In this document: positions 37,208 through 45,892 of the stretch, one piece after another | Layout: each line of letters begins with the position of its first letter | How positions within the stretch are numbered: position 1 is the first letter of the stretch | Origin: Citrus sinensis | Taxonomy: Eukaryota; Streptophyta; Magnoliopsida; Sapindales; Rutaceae | Direction: 5' to 3' | NCBI RefSeq assembly: GCF_022201045.2 | Contig: NC_068560.1 | Span: 32,761,001 to 32,825,000, forward strand | DNA length: 64,000 nucleotides | Position numbers and translations under genes: made by a program | The notes under the pieces: model-generated | Database searches by the model: none | Told to the model about the DNA's origin: nothing | The model's input: the letters and a program-made list of their open reading frames with translations, nothing else

Positions 37208-39660
37208 CTGGGGAAAGCCAAAAATGGAGGCATATTATCAATAATGTATAGTAATGGGACTTGCTTCTTCTGACAAACTCAATAGCTGTATCATATATGT
37301 CCCCACGTCAATTTAGTATTAAATGAAGTTGATAACTCTATCCAAAATGTAATAAAGTGACTTGCTTTTCATCCTATCTTTTGTTAAGTTATATTCAATA
37401 GTGAACACATATATATAAAATAACAAAGTAGGTTAAAGGGCACAGCCCCAGAACACCCCCACAAATGTTTTTAAAAATTAACCATATCATTATTTGTTTG
37501 GGTTATTTCATAGTCGATTTAATTTAGGTTGGTCCAGGAGATAAGAACAAACAAGAATAATAAAGTTATAAATCTCTATCCACATCTAATAATGTAGTCA
37601 TGGGACTACATATTGTTGCGCGAGTTGAAACATATTGTCATTTATTTTATCAACTCCAGCCTATCAATGTTGACCATTCTAACGCTGTCACAGTTTTGGT
37701 ACGTGGAGCTTCTAGATCAAGAGCACATGCACGTTCTGGGGAAAGCAAAAAATGGAGGCATATTATCAATAATGTCTAGTAATGGGACTTACTTCTTCTG
37801 ACAAACTCAATAGCTGTATCATATATGTCCCCACGTCAATTTAGTATTAAATGAAGTTGATAACTCTATCCAAAATGTAATAAAGTGACTTGCTTTTCAT
37901 CATATCTTTTGTTAAGTTATATTCAATAGTGGACACATATATATAAAATAACAAAGTAGGTTAAAAATTAACCATATCATTATTTGTTTGGGTTATTTCA
38001 TAGTCGATTTAATTTAGGTTGTTCCAGGAGATAAGAACAAACAAGAATAATAAAGTTATAAATCTCTATCCACATCTAATAATGTAGTCATGGGACTCAA
38101 TATTGTTGCACGAGCTGAAACACATTGTCATTTATTTTATCAACTCTAGCCTATCAATGTTGACCATTCTAACGCTGTCACAGTTTTGGTACGTGGAACT
38201 TCTTGATGAAGAGCACATGCACGTTCTGGGGAAAGCAAAAAATGGAGGCATATTATCAATAATGTCTAGTAATGGGACTTGCTTCTTCTGACAAACTCAA
38301 TAGTTGTATCATATATGTCCCCATGTCAATTTAGTATTAAATGAAGTTGATCACTTTATCCAAAATGTAATAAAATGACTTGTTTTTCATCTTATCTTTT
38401 GTTAAGTTATATTCAATAGTGGATGCATATATATAAAATAACAAAGTAGGTTAAAAATTAATCATATCATTATTTGTTTGGGTTATTTCATAGTAGATTT
38501 AATTTAGGTTGTTCCAGGAGATAAGAACAAACAAGAATAATAAAGTTATAAATCTCTATCCACATCTAATAATGTAGTCATGGGACTACATATTGTTGCG
38601 CGAGTTAAAACATATTGTCATTTATTTTATCAACTCCAGCCTATCAATGTTGACCATTCTAACGCTGTCACAGTTTTGGTACATGGAGCTTCTAGATCAA
38701 GAGCACATGCACGTTCTGGGGAAAGTAAAAAATGGAGGCATATTATCAATAATGTCTAGTAATGGGACTTGCTTCTTCTGACAAACTCAATAGCTGTATC
38801 ATATATGTCCCCACGTCAATTTAGTATTAAATGAAGTTGATAACTCTATCCAAAATGTAATAAAGTGACTCTATCCAAAATGTAATAAAGTGACTTGATT
38901 TTCATCATATCTTTTGTTAAGTTATATTCAATAGTGGACACATATATATAAAATAACAAAGTAGGTTAAAAGGCACAGCCCCAAAACACCCCCACAAATT
39001 TTTTTAAAAATTAACCATATCATTATTTGTTTGGGTTATTTCATGGTCGATTTAATTTAGGTTGTTCCAGAAGATAAGAACAAACAAGAATAATAAAGTT
39101 ATAAATCTCTATCCACATCTAATAATGTAGTCATGGGACTCAATATTGTTGCATGAGCTGAAACACATTGGCATTTATTTTATCAACTCCAGCCTATCAA
39201 TGTTGACCATTCTAACGCTGTCACAGTTTTGGTACGTGGAGCTTCTTGATCAAGAGCACATACACGTTCTGGGGAAAGCAAAAAATGGAGGCATATTATC
39301 AATAATGTCTAGTAATGGGACTTGCTTATTCTGACAAACTCAATAGTTGTATCATATATGTCCCCAGGTCAATTTAGTATTAAATGAAGTTGATAACTCT
39401 ATCCAAAATGTAATAAAGTAACTTGCTTTCCATCCTATCTTTTGTTAAGTTATATTCAATAGTGGACACATATATATAAAATAACAAAGTAGGTTAAAGA
39501 TCACAGCCCCAGAACACCCCCACAAATTTTTTAAAAAATTAACCATATCATTATTTGTTTGGGTTATTTCATAGTCGATTTAATTTAGGTTGTTCCAGGA
39601 GATAAGAACAAACAAGAATAATAAAGTTATAAATCTCTATCCACATCTAATAATGTAGTC

Positions 39661-40358
39661 ATGGGACTCACGTTTCATCCCATCTCTTATAATGTCATAT
39701 TCAATAATGGACCTATATAAATAAGAATAGAGCAGATTAATGAGCGAAATCGCAAACCATCCCCTTAAATTTTAAGCAAATCAACCATATCATTATTTGT
39801 TTGGGTTAGTCATAATAGACTTAATATAGGAGGCCCTGATATACAAGAATGAATAAAATTAATAAAGTTATAGATTAGTATCTACATTTGGTAATGGGCC
39901 TTGGTATATTATATATATATATAATATTTTGTATTCATAACGTTGTCATATTTACTAATGCTCCAAACACAATGTTATGGATACAAAATATTATATATAA
40001 AATATACCATGCTTTAAAAAATCCCATATCAATTAATAATACAAATTCAATTATGAATTAAGTATCATAAAATTAAAGCAATCCTCAACTCTTGAGTTGA
40101 TCTTTGTATATGAGTTAATCATATATACTTTTACAAAAATTTACATGTTGGTAAGGGATGTGTGAAGAAAAATATACATCACGTGATCTACATGATTAGC
40201 ATTCAATTTATGAAAATCTATCAATTAATTTACAACTATATACCAGCATTTTTTTCCCCTACTTTTTAAAATATTTTTTAAAAAAAAGAACTCTATAAAT
40301 ACCAGTATTGGAAATTGGTTAGCATGCCGTGTTCATCAAAATCAAGGTTGAATATATA
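39661..40358 (+). promoter_or_regulatory. Upstream region of the type III PKS gene
   Basis: At 39,670-39,900 is a degenerate extra half-unit of the tandem array. It lacks the frame-containing half and jumps from CATGGGACTCA straight to TTTCATCC. A 110-bp hairpin follows at 39,901-40,010. A TATAAAT box at 40,294-40,300 lies 58 bp before the ATG, so transcription probably starts near 40,325. An ATCACGTGATC palindrome containing a G-box core is at about 40,178-40,188. Confidence 0.7.
39901..40010. repeat. Near-perfect hairpin upstream of the PKS gene
   Basis: The left arm starts GGTATATTATATATATATAT and continues AATATTTTGTATTCATAACG. The right arm starts CGT-less at ACAATGTTATGGATACAAAA and ends AAAATATACC, the inverse of the left start. 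The loop is about 25 bp. It looks like a tiny MITE and could also yield a small-RNA hairpin if transcribed. Confidence 0.75.
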
Positions 40359-41643
40359 ATGGAGAAAGTTAAAGATGGGAAGAACCAACAGCAAGGAGGA
40401 GGGTTAGCCACGATCCTAGCCATCGGCACTGCAAATCCACCAAACTGCTTATACCAAGCTGACTACCCTGATTATTACTTCCGTGTCACCAACAGTGACC
40501 ACATGACTCTCCTCAAACAAAAATTCAAACGCATCTGTGAGTTTATTACGTATTTTTATTTCATGCATGCACATTAATAAATTAACATTAACATATGCTT
40601 TTTCTCAGCATGGTTATTGTATGTGGTTTACAGGCGAGAAATCAAATGTGAAGAAACGCTACTTCCATGTTACCGAAGATATTCTCAAAAAGAACCCAAA
40701 TATATGTGCCTACGACGGCTCCTCCCTCGATAGCCGTCAAGATATATTGGTTAGGGAAGTACCGAAACTTGGCGAGGAAGCGGCAACAAAAGCAATCAAA
40801 GAATGGGGCCAATCAAAATCCCAGATCACGCATCTCATTTTCTGCTCACTTGTGGGCGTAGACATGCCCGGGGCTGACTATCAGCTGACCAAAATGTTGG
40901 GCCTCAACCCATCTGTCAAACGAGTCATGCTATACTTTCAAGGCTGTTACATTGGCGCCACAGCCATCCGAATGGCCAAGGACTTTGCTGAAAACAACCC
41001 TGGTACCCGCGTTCTAGTCGTATGCTCTGACTTATCCCTTGGTACTTTCCGTGGACCTTCTGATGCCAACTTAGGCTGCCTTGCAGGCCAAGCCCTCTTC
41101 GGCGACGGCGCCGCAGCTTTAATCATTGGCGCTAATCCTGACACTACATTGTCAGAAAAGCCATTGTTCCAAATTGTGTCGGGTGCACAAACGATTCTGC
41201 CGGGCTCCGACTCAGATGTTGCGGGACAATTCCGGGAAATGGGACTCACAGTTCATTTGTCCAAAAACGTAGCCACGGTGGTATCCGAAAACATTGAGAA
41301 ATGTTTGGATGAGGCGTTTAGTCCGTTCGGAATCAAAGATTGGAACTCATTGTTCTGGATTGTTCAACCCGGTGGCCCGGCTATTGTGAACCAAATTGAA
41401 GCCAAACTTGGGCTGAAACAACAGAAGCTCTCGGCCACGAGACACGTATTAAGCGAGTACGGAAACATGGGTGGGGTGAGTGTGTTTTTTATTCTAGATG
41501 AAATCAGGAGGAAATCGGCGGAGGAAGGGAAGGTCACCACAGGTGAAGGGCTCGAGTGGGGCGTTATGTTCGGAATTGGTGCTGGTGTCACTGTTGATAC
41601 CGTCGTGTTGCGTAGCTTTCCCTTCCCTACTGTTACAACCTAG
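40359..41643 (+). CDS. Diverged type III polyketide synthase (CHS/acridone-synthase-like)
   Basis: Two exons, 40359-40536 and 40634-41643, with the 97-bp intron inside a Cys codon (T|GC) exactly as in CHS genes. 395 aa, the usual family length. The family condenses a starter CoA with malonyl-CoA units as a cytosolic homodimer. With alfalfa CHS2 numbering, Cys164 (FQGCYIG), Phe215 (ALFGDG) and Asn336 (SEYGNM) are kept. The catalytic His303 is Gln (FWIVQPGGP, residue 304 here because of a 1-residue insertion). Further pocket changes are T131S, T132L, S133V, T194S, F265V and S338G, and the GFGPG loop is GIGAG. Positions 132, 133 and 265 are those known to separate Ruta acridone synthase from CHS. 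A true chalcone synthase is therefore unlikely. It is either a new specificity or an enzyme with weak activity. The frame is fully open. Confidence 0.95.
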
Positions 41644-42989
41644 CTGGTGGACAGTGTCCTACTCGACACTCATCAGCTAGCTCTCAAAACTGTGTCAGTG
41701 TTTGCATTTACAAGCGCCATGCCATCCATCCAGGATTGATTATTATCACTTAGGCTTCATTTGGTTCTTATTCTACGAAAAATCTAGATGAATAACTTTT
41801 TCTAATTTATTAAGGTTACTAATTATAAGTCGTATTTACTATAATTAACAACTTTTAGTTTACGGCTAACTAAAATTTACTCTTCACAACATTAGGATTA
41901 GTATTTCTCAACTCTCAAGCCATAAAACATAATAATTTTGTTAACCTCAAGGTTGAATCAGTGTGAAATTTTAAATCTACATCTCTAAAGCAGCTATTCG
42001 CAATTTAAGGATACACATTCTGATTTATTTATTTATTTATTTATTATTGTTGATGTTTGTCTAAGAGTGTTGTTTCGATTAATGGTCAATATTTGTGATA
42101 TATGGTTTAAAATTAGGTTACGGAATTAAGGGCTGTGATCGAATGATTATAAGTAGTTATCTTTGGTTGAACATTAAAAAAGAGTAGGTCTTTCGATACA
42201 CGACAAAATTTCACATAAAATTCATTTTTAGTTTAAATTACCTAAATGATCAAATGCAAATGAATTCATTTTATGTTTTGAACGGAAATCAATTAAACAC
42301 TGAAATAAATAATTATTTTCACAAACTTTTTACACTACCCCGTTATATAATTTATATTTATATTTTAAAAAATATTATTTTTAGAAAAGTTCAAGAGTTT
42401 AAATTTATGGAAATAAAATAATGTAATAAGAAGAAAATAATTTAAGATTTGTATATATTTTATAGATAAAAACTTAAAATAGATACTTTTTGAAGAAGGA
42501 TACTATTTATGGTAAGATGGTTGATTTTAATATATAAATTTGTATATATATAAAATTAAACTGGAGTATTTTCAAAAGGGGTGTTATAAGGATTTTGGAG
42601 TGATGTTAAAACTCCACTTTTAAATGAAAACGCTCATGACTTTGTCAGTTACGCACTTGGATCCCGATGATGGGGTGTATTCGGAAGAATTCGTAAGTTT
42701 CATGGTCATACAAAGACATCAACTTTTTGTCCCAATGCATCAAGGCGACCTTGTCCCCTGACAATGTGTTGGGCGGGCCAAGTCGAAAAATTTTCACCGT
42801 CTTCATCTTGCATTTCGACTGCTAGTAATGTTACTGTAAAACCCATTAATTACTTTTATTGCACCTTTTTTTTTTTATTATTATGTATAATAAGATACAG
42901 TCAAGTACTCAAGTGCCGAGTTTTCCGGACATTTTTTTTTTAAAATTTTTTTATGGGTGCACCACATAAAGTCATTAACCAAAACTTTT
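41644..42989. other. PKS 3' flank and AT-rich intergenic DNA
   Basis: No gene was seen. A (TTTA)n run lies near 42,022-42,045. The stretch 42,360-42,620 resembles 61,320-61,520 (shared GAAAATAATTTAA, ATGGTTGATTTTAA and GGTGTTRTAAKRATTTT motifs), so it is a dispersed repeat. A GTTGGGCGGGCC block lies at about 42,769. Confidence 0.4.
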
Positions 42990-43313
42990 GGGAAATTTAC
43001 GAAAATAACCATAAAAATTTTGTTATTTTCACAATTAACCCTCTCAACTTTTTTCTATCAACATTAGCCAAACACACGCTTTTCTCCCCAAATTACCCTT
43101 CTTTACAGACCAAAAGCAACTTTCTTTCTCACATATCGTCAAACCAAAGGCAGCTTTCCACTCTTTAATCATCAACCAACGGCGACGGCAAAAGACAACG
43201 ATAAAAGTGAAATCCGATCATAATCTATCCGGATCCAACACTAATCGGCATCACATGAGTTATTTTTTGAACTTGCTCGAGAGTTTCAGTGAACTGAGTC
43301 GTGGGTGAATATG

Positions 43314-43642
43314 GCGACAGGTGCCTGTCGCAAAAAAAACTTGGTGCGACAGGCACCTGTCGCACTTAGCTTGGTGCGACAGGCAACCTGTCGCACTTAG
43401 CTTGGTGCGACAGGCAACCTGTCGCACTTAGCTTGGTGCGACAGGCAACCTGTCGCACTTAGCTTGGTGCGACAGGCAACCTGTCGCACTTAGCTTGGTG
43501 CGACAGGCACCTGTCGCACTTAGCTTGGTGCGACAGGCAACCTGTCGCACTTAGCTTGGTGCGACAGGCAACCTGTCGCACTTAGCTTGGTGCGACAGGC
43601 AACCTGTCGCACTTAGCTTGGTGCGACAGGCACCTGTCGCAC
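43314..43642. repeat. Minisatellite of eleven palindromes (30-31 bp period)
   Basis: The unit is GGTGCGACAGG, a short centre (CA or CAA), CCTGTCGCAC, then TTAGCTT. Each unit is itself a near-perfect inverted repeat, so single strands can fold into a row of hairpins. There are eleven palindromes in a row: the 1st has centre TG, the 2nd, 7th and 11th have CA, and the others have CAA. Further copies are at about 44,024-44,063. Reversed-centre versions (TGTCGCACCAAAATTGGTGC) are at 44,732-44,790. There are no unique spacers, so it is not a CRISPR array. Confidence 0.93.
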
Positions 43643-43752
43643 CAAGTTTTATTCGAGGATTAATCGCACCAAGTTTTGCTTTTCCATAAGTGCGAGCTAC
43701 AGAGGGTCCAGCCTTCAACAAGTTCGGTTTTGTGTCACTTCGAAGCCATAAA

Positions 43753-44022
43753 TCATTCCAAATTCTTATAGCTCAACGTCAAACTCAGCAACCCAGAACT
43801 TGAAAAGCCCCAAGAACGTGAAAGATCAATAGATTGAAGTGTAAAGCTAGTGATTTTCGATATTGCAAATAAAGAATGGTCATTTATGCGTGGATAGAGA
43901 CTGAGATCAAGATGAGTTGTGTTTGAATATCGAATGAGAACAACTGGTAAGTGCTCTTGGCGAAGAGGCTTCAGTTTCTTGCAGTGCTTTGATTCTGTAA
44001 TGTAAAACGATTTGCAAACCAA
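43753..44022 (-). pseudogene. Captured F-box/LRR-repeat gene fragment inside the transposon
   Basis: The minus-strand frame reads LVCKSFYITESKHCKKLKPL, then LPVVLIRYSNTTHLDLSLYP and SIDLSRSWGFSSSGLLSLTL. This matches the start of the leucine-rich-repeat part of plant F-box/LRR-repeat proteins (FBL3-like), with the F-box end (CKSFY) and the first LRR units (HLDLSLYPRI, LQSIDLSRS). It remains open over about 90 codons. At 44,023 it meets a copy of the palindromic repeat, which probably marks an intron or a rearrangement joint. It covers only a small part of the roughly 600-residue parent protein. Confidence 0.75.
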
Positions 44023-45272
44023 CCTGTCGCACTTAGCTTGGTGCGACAGGCAACCTGTCGCACCAAGTTTTATTCGAGGATTAATCGCATTTGCTTGGTT
44101 ATTATTTTGCTGGAAGAAAATAGAGTTGATGAAGATGGAAGTTCCAGAGGCACGCTTGCTCAACAACATGGCTTGGCACATTTTGTAGCTTGAACCTTTG
44201 GCCGTATTTGAGATGTCATATGTTACTGTTCTCTCTTTTTTTCTTTCTTAAATTTATTTTAAACGAATCATTGGTTGTCCAAGGTACTTGATTTAAAACT
44301 GCCAATATGTTCGTTTGGCTTCAGGCTTCAGGCACCAATTTCTAACAAATGAAAGATGAAGAAAATCCCAGAATTTGGAATCAGTATCCGAAGAAATTAA
44401 AAGATTCATGTTATCGATTATCTCAAAGTATCTATGAAAAATTTATTAACAAAACTTAGCATGAAAGAAAGATTGACTGCATTATTCCAAGAGCAGTACT
44501 CAACTGCCCAATCGTTCATAGAACAATATTCATCACTTTATGGTATCTTAAAAATTTTCTTCAGCACCTTAACCAAGTTCCAGTCTTTACGAGACATATC
44601 ATCCTGAAAATTTGAAGCAACCGTAAGCAGACCAATATTACTGACATTTACCCCGTAAGCAGACCAACAAATTCAAAATTTGGAAAAACTGGATGCAAAA
44701 ACATAAAGAATATAGGGTGCGAGAGGCTTGCTGTCGCACCAAATTGGTGCGGCAGTAGGGCGCTGTCGCACCAAAATTGGTGCGACAGTGGGGCGCGCAT
44801 GCGCCCGCGCTGCTGCCCAGCGATGGGCGCCCGCGCGCGCTGCCCCCCACCCCCCCTCCCTCCCCACAACACTCAAAAATCCAAAAACAATACTCCCAAA
44901 ACACCACCAACCACCACAAACACCACCACCACCACCATTATTCTCAAACTACAACCATTATTATTCTAAAATTTCATTTGAAATTAATGAAAATAAAAAA
45001 AATGGCTAATCTAGGTTTTGTTGAAAGTTGTAGATTGTAGATCGGACGTCGATGAAAGATGGAGCCACCGCCGACGAGGGCTGATGTTGCCGCCGATGAT
45101 GGGAGTTGGTTCGGTTTGGGAGAGATGAGTGAAAGGGAGTGTTGGGGGAGAGATGAGGGAGAGGGGTATTTTAGTCTCAAAGCTTGTTTTATGGCTAATG
45201 TTGATAGAAATTTGTTTGGGGGGTTAAGATGAAAAAAACCAAAACTTTAATGGTTATTAGTGTAAATTTCCC

Positions 45273-45858
45273 AAAACTTTTTGTAGTGACAAATCTATCT
45301 ACGCGTAAAGTTATTAAAATTTATGAGAGATAAATAAATACTAACCAAATAATATATTTTTAAATTTAGTAGATCTCCCCTTGGAGTTCCTTTCTTTTTG
45401 AAAGAATACCTGTATTAAACTTCTTATAAAAATTCGTTAAGAGTAAATATATATGTGTGTGTATTGAAGGAGTCTTATCGATTATTTTACCGCCATTATA
45501 TACACCTCCCCCCCACCATTTTGTGTACTATTTACTTCAAAATAGATTCCTCAATAATAGATTGTCATTCTAGCCATGTTTTGCTAAATTATCTCAGGTT
45601 CTAACTTGATTTTATAAAACAAAATAATAATAATAAATTAAGGGGTTAAAAAAGGCAAGTGAAGGTGAAGGCCCGAAGGACGCATTTTTACTCTAATTTA
45701 ATTCTTGAATTCTTACCTTTTAAGGCAAAACAAATCAAAAAATTCTCTCTTCCATAGTAAGGGATTTCTTAAGTTATTAGAGTATATATATATTGGGTCT
45801 TTTAACTTATTCTTTACCTTAATAACATAAGGATCTCTCATTATAATTTTATTATTCC

Positions 45859-45892
<34 letters not shown>

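Larger units (their letters stand above)
32271..39660 (+). repeat. Tandem array of eleven units of about 528 bp
   Basis: Each unit carries a 62-codon frame. They begin at 32277, 34445, 34973, 35501, 36029, 36557, 37085, 37613, 38103, 38593 and 39146. Spacing is 528 bp for the six central steps, then 490, 490 and 553. The 490-bp units lack a 38-bp block around CAGCCCCAGAACACCCCCAC. The 553-bp unit has a 25-bp internal duplication (CTCTATCCAAAATGTAATAA). The first step of 2168 bp shrinks to 531 bp when two MITEs and their target duplications are removed. Central copies look virtually identical, which points to recent unequal exchange. The frames start at TTG, not ATG, and a stop lies a few codons upstream, so translation is doubtful. 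Every unit has a TTGACC W-box core. A TATATATAAAATAAC stretch recurs except where the second MITE interrupts it in unit 1. Confidence 0.95.
42990..45272. mobile_element. 2.28-kb Pack-MULE-like transposon
   Basis: The element starts GGGAAATTTAC and ends GTAAATTTCCC, perfect inverted termini. A 9-bp direct repeat AAAACTTTT flanks it at 42,981-42,989 and 45,273-45,281. Inverted homology continues for about 100 bp (for example TTTCTATCAACATTAGCC on the left against GGCTAATGTTGATAGAAA on the right). A 9-bp duplication and long inverted repeats are Mutator-like hallmarks. No transposase was found. The interior holds an F-box/LRR gene fragment, a palindromic minisatellite, and GC-rich sequence (44,720-44,850 and 45,050-45,120) unlike its AT-rich surroundings, which may be further captured DNA. 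Confidence 0.87.

Noticed and set aside
40359..41643. Calling the gene chalcone synthase
   Set aside because: His303 and several pocket residues differ, so only type III PKS can be supported.
43314..43642. CRISPR-like look of short repeats at regular intervals
   Set aside because: The units are contiguous palindromes with no unique spacers, in plant DNA inside a transposon.
44638..45180. Overlapping frames with Ala/Arg/Pro-rich translations
   Set aside because: They arise from the GC-rich interior of the transposon and palindromic repeats; none has a recognisable domain.
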